From NCBI GenBank assembly GCA_002281855.1, contig NCHQ01000022.1, forward strand, positions 1 to 64,000: a DNA stretch of 64,000 bases, written 5' to 3'. Of this stretch, positions 9,412 to 16,968 are shown one piece after another. A model generated the notes under the pieces. That model worked only from the letters and a program-made list of their open reading frames with translations. It searched no databases and was not told the origin of the DNA. The position numbers and the translations under genes are program-made. The DNA is from Rhodospirillales bacterium 24-66-33 (GTDB lineage Bacteria > Pseudomonadota > Alphaproteobacteria > Reyranellales > Reyranellaceae). Every line of letters begins with the position of its first letter. The first letter of the stretch is position 1.

Positions 9412-9801
9412 TTGCGAGAGATTCGCAATTTGGGTAGGAAAGTTGGTCTTCGAAGGAAGATCGTAAGCGTCTCACGTGAGGCAACGCAGTCAATCGTCGC
9501 GGCCTTCGCTGTCCTGGCCGCGACCCTGCGTGAGACATTCATCTTGTTTTCATTTCTCGGATTGCGCCGTCTGCCGGCGCGTTACGCTGCGATCGTTCTG
9601 CCCCTCGTCCTGTCGCTCATCATGACCTTCGTCGTGTCGGGCATTTCGACGGCCCGAAGTGCGGGCCTGTCGCCCGGCTTCTTGGCGACCTGGATGAGTG
9701 CCTGGGGCCTGTCCTGGCTGGTCGCGTTTCCCGTTCTTCTTGCCGTCATGCCGGTCGTCCGGCGGATCGTCGGCCTGATCGTCGAGACACGACCAGGCTG
9801 A
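9412..9801 (+). CDS. DUF2798 family membrane protein
   Basis: The C-terminal 80 residues carry a two-helix membrane domain of the DUF2798 type: RLPARYAAIVLPLVLSLIMT, a Gly/Ser-rich bend with SGISTARSAGL, then FLATWMSAWGLSWLVAFP and a basic tail. Family members are small inner-membrane proteins of unknown function. The TTG at 9412 gives 129 residues, but the first 45 are poorly conserved in type and basic, so the true start may be further in. It ends 12 bases before the convergent hydrolase gene. Confidence 0.6.
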   Translation: MREIRNLGRKVGLRRKIVSVSREATQSIVAAFAVLAATLRETFILFSFLGLRRLPARYAAIVLPLVLSLIMTFVVSGISTARSAGLSPGFLATWMSAWGLSWLVAFPVLLAVMPVVRRIVGLIVETRPG

Positions 9802-9813
9802 GGAACGGCTCCC

Positions 9814-10560
9814 TCAGGGTCGGTGCGCCTCCAGGAACATCCTGATGTGGCGCACCGCGAGGGGGACCCGCTCCGGCGTATCCTTCCACGGATAGAGCGT
9901 GACCTGCGCGTTGGGTGCCAGCATCGCCACTTCCATCGCGACCTTGTAGGGGTGAGGCGGGATATCGTCGGGGGCGACCAGGATCGGCGTCTTGCAGGCC
10001 TTCACGAACTCGCGCGGCACGGTGAACACGAAGTCCGATTTCTTGGTGTACATGTTGGTGAGGAACTGGCTCACCTGATCCATCGTGACGTCGGGCCGCT
10101 TGGCCACGAAGTCGGGACCCCAGCCCTTCATATTGTTGTCGTAGAACTGATTGGGCAGCTCGGGCCGGAAGCCCGAGGGCTGGGTCAGCACGGCGGCGAT
10201 GACGCGGTCGCCGACCCGCTTGATCAGGTTCCAGATCAGCGGCTGGCCGATGCAGTAGCCCAGCACCATGAACCGGTCGGCGCCGAGATGGTCCATCAGG
10301 CCGACATGGTCATCGGTGAAGGAATCCCAGGTGCGCTCGATGTCGAGCGGACCGGTCGACTGGCCGCCATTGGCGTTGCGCAGGTCGGCGACGACGCAGC
10401 GGAAACGGTCGCTGAACTCCGTCATCGCGCTGAACGGATGGGTTTTGTCGAGACCGCCGATCGTCGAGTTCAGGCCGCCGCCCGGAATGATCAGCAGCGG
10501 CAGACCCGAGCCCGCCTCTTCGTAGTGGATGCGGACGTCGCCTTTTTCATAGAACGGCAT
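9814..10560 (-). CDS. Alpha/beta hydrolase with Cys in the nucleophile position
   Basis: A 248-residue alpha/beta hydrolase. The oxyanion region is LLIIPGGGLNS and the nucleophile elbow reads GYCIGQP, so Cys103 replaces the usual Ser, as in dienelactone hydrolase and PHA synthase. The acid may be in LVAPDDIPPHP; the expected His near the C-terminus is less clear (AVRHIRMFL). The start at 10560 gives the normal N-terminal strand IHYEEAGSGLPLLI. It follows the M20 peptidase gene by 62 bases on the same strand and is the last gene of the run that starts with the allantoate amidohydrolase. Substrate unknown; a lactone or ester of a nitrogenous compound is possible. Confidence 0.8.
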   Translation of the reverse strand: MPFYEKGDVRIHYEEAGSGLPLLIIPGGGLNSTIGGLDKTHPFSAMTEFSDRFRCVVADLRNANGGQSTGPLDIERTWDSFTDDHVGLMDHLGADRFMVLGYCIGQPLIWNLIKRVGDRVIAAVLTQPSGFRPELPNQFYDNNMKGWGPDFVAKRPDVTMDQVSQFLTNMYTKKSDFVFTVPREFVKACKTPILVAPDDIPPHPYKVAMEVAMLAPNAQVTLYPWKDTPERVPLAVRHIRMFLEAHRP

Positions 10561-10622
10561 GGTTTTTCTCCCTGCCGTCAGCGTGCCATGCGCGGCGGCA
10601 GGGTGCAAAGCACAGGCCGCGC

Positions 10623-11777
10623 TCAGCCCAGCAGGCGCTTCACCACGTCGAGCTGGATGTGGGCAGCGTCGACCATCTCCGCGATCGGCACGCTCTCGTT
10701 GGCGGCATGGCCCTGCGCGCCGGAGCCGGGGCCGAAGTTGATGATCTCGATGCCGTCGTCGGCGTAGTAGCGGCCGTCGCTCACGCCGGTGGCGTTGAGG
10801 AACTTCACCTTGCGGCGGCTGTGCGCCTTTACGGCGGCCTCGAAGGCGCCGACGGCCGCGCCGTTCTCGGGCGCGAAGAAGCCGTTGGTGCCGGTCAGGA
10901 ACTCGACGCCAACCATCGACTTCGGCTCGCCGACTCCGTCGACCACCTTCTTCAGCTCCTTGAAGGCGTCCTTCACCTTCTCGTTGGGCAGCAGGCGGCG
11001 GTCGATCTCGACGGTGCAGGCCGAGGGCACGACGTTGGTGTTGTGGCCGCCATGGAACATGCCGATGTTCACCGTCGACTTCATCGCGCCCGAGACGCGA
11101 TCCGCCAGCGCCTTGTCGTAGTAGGAGCTGAGCGCGCCCACGAGGCGCATCATGCGCAGGATCGCATTGTCGCCGGCCGCCGGATTGCCGGCATGGGCGG
11201 CGCGGCCCTTGGTGGTGAGGCGCGCCCACATGACGCCGCGCTCGGCCACGATCAGGTTGTTCTCGGTCTGCGCGCCCAGGATGAGAGCATCCGGCCGCAC
11301 CTTGCCGCTCTTGCGCAGGTACTCCATGCCCTCGGGCCCCAGATTCTCCTCGTCGGCCACGAAGGTGAAGATGAGTTCGCCCGAGGCCGGGCCGCCGCGG
11401 CGCGCGATCTCCTCGGCGATCCAGATCTGCACAGCCATGCTGCCCTTGCAGTTGCCGGCGCCGAGCCCGTAGACGAGGCCGCCCTTGACCAGCGCCTTGT
11501 AGGGATCGCTCTTCCAGTTGGCGCGCTCGCCGACGCCCACCGTGTCGACATGGGCATTGAATGCGATCACGGGGCCTTTCTGCTTGCCCTTCATCCGCGC
11601 CACGACATTGTCGACGCCCTTCTTGTGGGTCGCGATCTCGACCTTGTAGCCCGCCTTCTTCAGGCGCTTCGCCGTGTAGGCGCAGATCTCCACCGAGGTG
11701 CCGGGCGGGTAGGGGCTCGGCAGCGCGATCAGGTCGGACAGGATCGCTACGAGTTCGGACTGCATCTTCTTGGACAT
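10623..11777 (-). CDS. M20-family metallopeptidase (ArgE/DapE-like) with a substituted metal-bridging residue
   Basis: A 384-residue zinc aminoacylase/peptidase-like protein. The first zinc motif FNAHVDTVG (His76, Asp78) and the catalytic pair in ADEENLGPEG are intact, as is the dimer domain Gly-rich GRAAHAGNP and the late GSGAQGHAANE. The bridging Asp expected in the YGxGxxDxKG motif is Asn (YGLGAGNCKGS, Asn109; codon AAC at 11451-11453), which should weaken binding of the second metal. Family members cleave N-acyl amino acids or dipeptides in the cytoplasm. It lies 64 bases after the allantoate/N-carbamoyl amidohydrolase gene and probably shares its transcript. Exact substrate unknown. Confidence 0.83.
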   Translation of the reverse strand: MSKKMQSELVAILSDLIALPSPYPPGTSVEICAYTAKRLKKAGYKVEIATHKKGVDNVVARMKGKQKGPVIAFNAHVDTVGVGERANWKSDPYKALVKGGLVYGLGAGNCKGSMAVQIWIAEEIARRGGPASGELIFTFVADEENLGPEGMEYLRKSGKVRPDALILGAQTENNLIVAERGVMWARLTTKGRAAHAGNPAAGDNAILRMMRLVGALSSYYDKALADRVSGAMKSTVNIGMFHGGHNTNVVPSACTVEIDRRLLPNEKVKDAFKELKKVVDGVGEPKSMVGVEFLTGTNGFFAPENGAAVGAFEAAVKAHSRRKVKFLNATGVSDGRYYADDGIEIINFGPGSGAQGHAANESVPIAEMVDAAHIQLDVVKRLLG

Positions 11778-11841
11778 GGCGCGGTATCTTTCTTCAACAA
11801 CGTGCGTGTGGCGACAAATCGTGCGTCAGCGATGGATGGGT

Positions 11842-13083
11842 TCAGCGGTTGGCCAGGTCGACCAGAACCTCGACCAGGACACGAGCGCCGGCGGCGAGGT
11901 CCTGCGGGGTGGCGTTCTCGATTTCGTTGTGGCTGATCCCGCGCTCGCAGGGAACGAAGATCATGCCGGCGGGGCAGAGATGGGCGATGTGCATGGCGTC
12001 GTGGCCGGCGCCCGACGGCATGTCCATGTGGGAGAGTTGCAGCTCGTTCGTCTTGGCGCGCACCAGGTCGACCACCATCGGATCGAAGTTGGTCGGCGGC
12101 ACGACGGTCACGCGCTCGATGCCGGCGGAGCAGGGCGCCGCCTTTGCCGCCACGATCTCCTTCAGCTTCTTCTCGTGCGCCTCCAGCACCGCATCGTCGG
12201 GGTGTCGCATGTCGATGGTGAAGACCGTCTGGCCCGGCACCGTGTTGGGCGAGCCCGGCGCCACCTCGACGCGGCCGATGGTGAAGCGCAGCGTGTCATC
12301 GTCGTCGGTGGTGGCCTCGTACATCGCCTGCGCCATGCGGAGCGCCGCGGCGAAGGCATCCTTGCGGGCGGCGCGCGGCGTGGTGCCGGCATGCGCTTCC
12401 TCGCCATGCGTGGTGACGATGTATCGGCGGCTGCCCTGGATGGCGGTCACGACGCCGATGGTCTTGTTCTCGTTCTCAAGCCGCGGGCCCTGCTCGATAT
12501 GGGCCTCGACGTAGCCGTCGAGCGGGAAGCCCGGCCGGCCGTCGAGCATCGGGGCCGGCGCGGCCTTCAACGTCTCGGCGAGCGCATCCTTCAGCACGAT
12601 GCCCTTCCAGTCCTTCACCTGCAGCATCTCGTCGAGGTCGTTATGGCCCGCGAACACCGCCGAGCCCATGGCGCCGGGCTGGAATCGCGAGCCTTCCTCA
12701 TTGGTCCAGGCGACGGCCACCACGGGACGGCGAGTCGTCACGCCGGCATCCTCCAGCGCTTCCAGCGCCTCGAAGGCCGCCAGGACGCCGTACATGCCGT
12801 CGAAGCGGCCGCCGGTCGGCTGGCTGTCCATGTGCGAGCCGCTCATCACCGGCAGCGCCTTGGGGTCGGTGCCCTCGCGGCGCACGAATAGGTTGCCGAT
12901 CGCATCGGTCGAGACCGCGAAGCCGCGCGCCCTGGCCCAGGAGCCCAGCAGGTTGCGCGACGCCGCGTCTTCGGCCGACAGCGCCTGCCGGTTCACGCCA
13001 CCCTTCGGCGTGCCGCCCAGCTTCGCCATGTCGGCGTGCCGTTGCCACAGACGGTCTTCCCGGATCGCGTCGGCTGCGCCCAT
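11842..13083 (-). CDS. Zn-dependent amidase: allantoate amidohydrolase / N-carbamoyl-L-amino acid hydrolase
   Basis: A 413-residue M20 hydantoinase/carbamoylase-type enzyme. Metal ligands appear in order: GSHMDSQPTGGRFDG (His, Asp), TNEEGSRF (Glu pair), EAHIEQGP (His) and the C-terminal GISHNE (His). The dimer-interface HAGTTP motif is also present. Such enzymes remove the carbamoyl group from N-carbamoyl amino acids, or open allantoate with release of ammonia. It is divergent, 76 bases apart, from puuE (allantoinase), which makes allantoate or ureidoglycolate-type substrates the best guess. It starts a leftward run with the M20 peptidase and the Cys hydrolase. Confidence 0.85.
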   Translation of the reverse strand: MGAADAIREDRLWQRHADMAKLGGTPKGGVNRQALSAEDAASRNLLGSWARARGFAVSTDAIGNLFVRREGTDPKALPVMSGSHMDSQPTGGRFDGMYGVLAAFEALEALEDAGVTTRRPVVAVAWTNEEGSRFQPGAMGSAVFAGHNDLDEMLQVKDWKGIVLKDALAETLKAAPAPMLDGRPGFPLDGYVEAHIEQGPRLENENKTIGVVTAIQGSRRYIVTTHGEEAHAGTTPRAARKDAFAAALRMAQAMYEATTDDDDTLRFTIGRVEVAPGSPNTVPGQTVFTIDMRHPDDAVLEAHEKKLKEIVAAKAAPCSAGIERVTVVPPTNFDPMVVDLVRAKTNELQLSHMDMPSGAGHDAMHIAHLCPAGMIFVPCERGISHNEIENATPQDLAAGARVLVEVLVDLANR

Positions 13084-13159
13084 TTCGCCTCCTCAAGCTT
13101 GTCGCGCGAGCTATAGCCGCGCCATAGTCGGGCTTCAATCTGGCGTATCCGGGGGCTTC

Positions 13160-14074
13160 ATGCACAACCATCTCGACCGCAACCTGATCGGCTATGGCCC
13201 CAACCCGCCGCATGCGCAGTGGCCAGGGGATGCCCGCATCGCGGTGAGCTTCGTGCTGAATTACGAGGAGGGCGGGGAGAATACGATCCTGAACGGCGAT
13301 GCCGCCTCCGAGGTCTTCCTGACCGAGACGCCGGGCGGCACGCCGATCGAGGGCGGCCGCGACCTCTCGACCGAATCGATGTACGAATATGGTAGCCGCG
13401 CCGGCTTCTGGCGCATCCTGCGGCTGTTCCAGGAGCGCAACATGCGCTTCACCTCCTGGGCGGTCGGCCGCGCGCTGGAACTCAATCCCGCCGCCGGCAA
13501 GGCGATGACCGAGGCCGGCCACGAGGTCGCGAGCCACGGCTGGCGCTGGATCAACTACAAGGACTTCACGCTCGAGCAGGAGCTCGACCACATGAAGAAG
13601 GCGGTGAAGGTGATCGAGCAGACGGCCGGCCGCGCGCCGGTCGGCTGGTACACCGGACGCTTTGGCCTGCACACGCTCGAAGCCGTCATCAAGCATGGCG
13701 GCTTCCTCTATTCGAGCGACTCCTACTCGGACGACCTTCCCTACTGGGTGAAGGTCGGGAGCGAGCCGCACCTGATCATTCCCTACACGCTGGAAGTGAA
13801 CGACATGAAGTTCGGGGTGGCGCCGGGCTACACCTCGGGCGACGGCTGGCTTCAGGCGATGAAGGACAGTTTCGACATGCTCTATGCCGAGGGCGCGCGC
13901 GCGCCCAAGATGATGTCGATCGGCCTGCATTGCCGCCTCGCCGGACGGCCCAGTCGTGCCGCGACCCTGGCACGCTTTCTGGATTACGTGGCGTCGAAGC
14001 CCAAGGTCTGGGTCGCCACGCGCGAGGAGATCGCGCGGCACTGGATCGGGACGCATCCGGCCGCCAAAGCCTGA
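13160..14074 (+). CDS. puuE: Allantoinase PuuE-type polysaccharide-deacetylase-fold enzyme
   Basis: A 304-residue NodB-fold enzyme matching the PuuE allantoinase branch rather than chitin deacetylases. It begins DRNLIGYGPNPPHAQWPG, has VSFVLNYEEGGE in place of the catalytic Asp-Asp strand, then HEVASHGWRWINY and the GLHTLEAVIKHGG region, and ends with SIGLHCRLAGRP. PuuE opens the hydantoin ring of allantoin to give allantoate without the metal dependence of the AllB type. The ATG at 13160 gives the expected N-terminus. The divergent neighbour is an allantoate-amidohydrolase-like gene, giving two consecutive purine-nitrogen steps side by side. No uricase or transthyretin-like gene is visible. 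Confidence 0.88.
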   Translation: MHNHLDRNLIGYGPNPPHAQWPGDARIAVSFVLNYEEGGENTILNGDAASEVFLTETPGGTPIEGGRDLSTESMYEYGSRAGFWRILRLFQERNMRFTSWAVGRALELNPAAGKAMTEAGHEVASHGWRWINYKDFTLEQELDHMKKAVKVIEQTAGRAPVGWYTGRFGLHTLEAVIKHGGFLYSSDSYSDDLPYWVKVGSEPHLIIPYTLEVNDMKFGVAPGYTSGDGWLQAMKDSFDMLYAEGARAPKMMSIGLHCRLAGRPSRAATLARFLDYVASKPKVWVATREEIARHWIGTHPAAKA

Positions 14075-14308
14075 TTTCGGCCTGCGCCGTTACAATTGAA
14101 ACACGAAAGGACTCGCGGGCCGGCCGGGCCGCGAGGCTCGCTGTTCGCGGCTTTCGCGATCGCCGAAGCCGTTAAAGCCCAGCCGGCTGCCTTTTTATCG
14201 ACATGGGGCCCGGCTAGTCGGCGTCTGGCGTACGATGGTTGGGCCGTCGGGTCCTGCCGCGAACCGGGGTTTACCCTGGGGATAAACTCGTGTGAACAAT
14301 GTCGGGTC

Positions 14309-14761
14309 GTGAACGCTCTTCAGCCAGCCCTCCTGCCGCTCCTGCTCGCCGCGCTCTGCGTCGGGCCGGGATGCGCCAAGAAGCCGCCGCCGGCAGCCGT
14401 CGTGCCGCAAGGCCCGGCGGAGCATGAGCTGTTCGTCCAGGCACGCAAGGACGAGGTCGTGCAGTCGCTCGCGGTCTGCGAGAGCGGCAGCTGGGGGCCG
14501 CATTCGAATCGCATCAGTGGCGGGCGCGGTTCCTATCACGGCCGCTTCCAGTACACGCCACGCACCTACATCACCCTGCAACAGCGCCGCGATGGCACCG
14601 TGCTGACGCCCCGGGAAGCCGTCGAGGCGGCGCAGGACTACGAAAAGGCGGCCGCCCTCACGTCCTGGGTGATGTTCGAGCAGGGCGAGACCTGGCACTG
14701 GCCCCTTTGCAACCGCAAGCTCGGCCTCGCCGCCAAGGTCCAGGAAATCAACGCCCTCTAA
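14309..14761 (+). CDS. Lysozyme-like (transglycosylase/RPF-like) lipoprotein
   Basis: A GTG start at 14309 gives 150 residues beginning with a hydrophobic signal and a lipobox-like VGPGCAKK, so a lipoprotein. The mature part contains VCESGSWGPHSN, a YHGRFQYTPRTY segment and a terminal helix, which resembles the catalytic core of transglycosylase-like/resuscitation-promoting-factor domains, where the Glu of CESG is catalytic and an LQF-type motif follows. Here the motif reads RFQYTP. This suggests a peptidoglycan-acting enzyme at the membrane. The match is by motif only and is weak outside these segments. A palindromic repeat follows the stop after eight bases. Confidence 0.6.
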   Translation: MNALQPALLPLLLAALCVGPGCAKKPPPAAVVPQGPAEHELFVQARKDEVVQSLAVCESGSWGPHSNRISGGRGSYHGRFQYTPRTYITLQQRRDGTVLTPREAVEAAQDYEKAAALTSWVMFEQGETWHWPLCNRKLGLAAKVQEINAL

Positions 14762-14769
14762 TTCCAGGG

Positions 14770-14897
14770 CCGTCGTCTCGACCGAAGCCCCGAAGGGGCG
14801 TAGCGGAGAGACCTTCTCTCCACCAAAAGCCGGCTAATCGTCGATGGAAGGTCTCTCCGCTACGCCTCGCTGCGCTCGGCTTCGGTCGAGACGACGG
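14770..14897. repeat. Palindromic repeat family R2, copy a
   Basis: A 128-base element with nested inverted arms: outer CCGTCGTCTCGACCG with CGGTCGAGACGACGG, inner GTAGCGGAGAGACCTT with AAGGTCTCTCCGCTAC, and a centre with CTCCACCAAAAGCCGGCTAA. It fills the gap between two convergent genes. A near-identical copy, including the centre, lies at 20456-20585, and a relic of the right arm is at 31904-31923. Confidence 0.9.
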
Positions 14898-14902
14898 AAT
14901 CT

Positions 14903-16105
14903 TCAATGCAGCTCGCTGCAGAACTCCTGGATGCGCGTGCAGCCTTCGCGCAGGCTTGCCATATCTGTGGCATAGGAAATCCGGAAGTAGGGGCTCATCC
15001 CATAGGCAGCGCCCTGCACCGTGGCGACGTGCTTCTCTTCCAGCAACGCGGTGACGAAGTCGGTGTCGTTGGCGATCCGCGTGCCGGCCTTGGTGGTCTT
15101 GCCGATGCAGCCCGCGATGTTGGGGAACACGTAGAAGGCGCCCTCGGGCATATGACAGGTGACGCCCTTGGCGGCGCGCAGCATGGCAACGACCTCGTCG
15201 CGCCGCTTCTGGTAGTCGGCGGCCCGCTCCTTCAGCAATTCCTGCGGACCGTTGAGGGCAGCAACGGCGGCGGCCTGGCTGATGGTCGAGATGCCCGAGC
15301 CGATCTGGCCCTGCATGTTGGTCATGGCCGCAATCATCGCGCGCGGACCGCCCGCGAAACCGACCCGCCAGCCGGTCATGGCATAGGCCTTGGAGGCGCC
15401 GTTGACGGTGAGCGTGCGCTCCTTCAGCGCCGGCTCGACCTGGGCCACCGTGCTGAACGTCGCATCGCCGTAGACCAGGTGCTCGTAGACATCGTCGGCC
15501 ATCACCAGCACGTGGCTGTGCTTCATCAGCACGTCGCAGATCTGGCGCATCTCGGTCGGCGAGCACACGGCGCCCGTCGGATTGTTGGGGAAGTTGAGCA
15601 CCACCCACTTTGTCTTCGCCGTGATGGCGGCGTCGAGATCGGCGGCGCGCAGCTTGAACTGGTTGTTCTCGGGGCAGGAGACCGGCACCGGCTTCGCGCC
15701 GGCGATCACCGCTTGGTCGGCGTAGGAGATCCAGCCGGGGGCGGGGATGATCACCTCGTCGCCGGGGTTCACGCTGGCCATCAGCGCGTCGTACATGATC
15801 TGCTTGCTGCCGTTGGAGACCATGATCTCGTCCAGCGCATAGTCGAGATCGTTGTCGCGCCTGAACTTCCGCTGGATCGCCTCCTTGAGCGGTCTGATGC
15901 CGTCCTGCGGCGGGTACTTGGTTTCGCCGGCCAGGGCCGCCGTATGCGCGGCCTCGATGGCATGCGCCGGGGTGGGGAAGTCGGGTTCGCCCGAGGACAG
16001 GCCGACGATCTTCACGCCCTGGGCGCGCAGGTCGCGCACCTTGCGGGTCATCGCGGCCGAGGCCGACACCTTCACGTTCTTCAGACGATCGGCAACCTCG
16101 AACAT
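14903..16105 (-). CDS. Class I aspartate/aromatic-type aminotransferase
   Basis: A 400-residue PLP enzyme of fold type I. Signature pieces are GEPDFPTPAH near 45, NFPNNPTGAV near 175, the DDVYEHL segment with the PLP-ring Asp, the Schiff-base Lys in NGASKAYAMTGWRVGF near 240, and the carboxylate-binding Arg in FRISYA near the end. This is the aspartate aminotransferase family of alphaproteobacteria (subgroup I-gamma), moving an amino group from aspartate to 2-oxoglutarate; related members act on prephenate. The start at 16105 gives the family's MFEVADRLKNVKVSASAAM opening. It is the last gene of a leftward run after a metal hydrolase and a DMT transporter. Confidence 0.9.
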   Translation of the reverse strand: MFEVADRLKNVKVSASAAMTRKVRDLRAQGVKIVGLSSGEPDFPTPAHAIEAAHTAALAGETKYPPQDGIRPLKEAIQRKFRRDNDLDYALDEIMVSNGSKQIMYDALMASVNPGDEVIIPAPGWISYADQAVIAGAKPVPVSCPENNQFKLRAADLDAAITAKTKWVVLNFPNNPTGAVCSPTEMRQICDVLMKHSHVLVMADDVYEHLVYGDATFSTVAQVEPALKERTLTVNGASKAYAMTGWRVGFAGGPRAMIAAMTNMQGQIGSGISTISQAAAVAALNGPQELLKERAADYQKRRDEVVAMLRAAKGVTCHMPEGAFYVFPNIAGCIGKTTKAGTRIANDTDFVTALLEEKHVATVQGAAYGMSPYFRISYATDMASLREGCTRIQEFCSELH

Positions 16106-16118
16106 GTGTCCCCTTGCT

Positions 16119-16967
16119 TCAGCTCTTCTTCCGAATGGTGAGGGCGATGCCGCCCAGGATGGCCGCCGAGGCGAGCAGCAGCCGGGCGGTGATCGGCTCG
16201 GCGAGTAGCACCGCGCCCCCCAGCGCTGCAATGGCCGGCACGCATAGCTGTATCGTCGCGGCCGAGGTGGCGGACAGCGCCGGCAACGCCGCGTACCACA
16301 GCACATAGCCGAGCCCGGACGTCACCGCGCCCGAGAGGACCGCGTAGATCAGGCCGGTCGAGTCGGGGCTGGTCTCCGTCGCTGCCGCAAGACTGAGTAT
16401 GGCAGCGAAGGGCATGGCGCGGATGAAATTGCCGCCGGTCGCCGCGGTGGCGTCGCCGGCGCCGCGGCCCAGCAGCGAGTAGACGCCCCAGGCGAGCCCG
16501 GCCGCCAGCATCAGCCCTGCTGCCAACGGAGGCGGCGCCGAGAGGCCGGGCAACAACAGCCAGACGAGGCCTGCGATGGCGATCAACACACCGATCAGGC
16601 GGAGGCCCTTGAGTCGCTCTCCGGCGAACAGGCCATAAGCCGTCATGGTGAGCTGTACCGCACCGAACAGCAGCAGGGCGCCGGTCGCAGCGGTGAGATC
16701 GCGATAGGCGAAGGAGAAGCAGACCGCGTAGGCAAAGAGCATGGCGGCCATCGGCCAGCTGCCCGCCGCCAGCGGCTGCTTGCCGCGGGAGCGCAGCAGC
16801 ACCCAGAGGACCAGTGCGCCGGAGGCGAGGCGGATCGAGGTGAAGCTCGCCGCGTCGATCGACGTGTCGCGCAGCGCCACACGACACAGCAGCGAGTTGC
16901 CGGCGAAGGCCAGCATCGCGAAGACGATCAGGAAGGCGACGCGCGCCGCTCCGCCCTCCCGGGCCAT
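16119..16967 (-). CDS. DMT-superfamily (EamA) transporter
   Basis: A 282-residue protein with about ten hydrophobic segments in two EamA repeats. Conserved touches include FAGNSLLCRVAL near the start, SFTSIRLASGALVLWVL, and in the second half GLGYVLWYAALPALSATSAA followed by CVPAIAALGGAVLLAEP. EamA proteins usually export amino acids or other metabolites across the inner membrane. It starts one base after the stop of the upstream metal hydrolase and ends 13 bases before the aminotransferase, so the three genes form a tight operon. Its substrate may be an amino acid tied to that aminotransferase, which is an inference. Confidence 0.88.
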   Translation of the reverse strand: MAREGGAARVAFLIVFAMLAFAGNSLLCRVALRDTSIDAASFTSIRLASGALVLWVLLRSRGKQPLAAGSWPMAAMLFAYAVCFSFAYRDLTAATGALLLFGAVQLTMTAYGLFAGERLKGLRLIGVLIAIAGLVWLLLPGLSAPPPLAAGLMLAAGLAWGVYSLLGRGAGDATAATGGNFIRAMPFAAILSLAAATETSPDSTGLIYAVLSGAVTSGLGYVLWYAALPALSATSAATIQLCVPAIAALGGAVLLAEPITARLLLASAAILGGIALTIRKKS

Positions 16968-16968
16968 T

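Noticed and set aside
14075..14308. Possible small gene or terminator in the 234-base gap after puuE
   Set aside because: Only weak GC-rich pairing (for example AGCCGGCT before a short T-run) and a frame continuous with the lipoprotein gene; not enough to call a feature.
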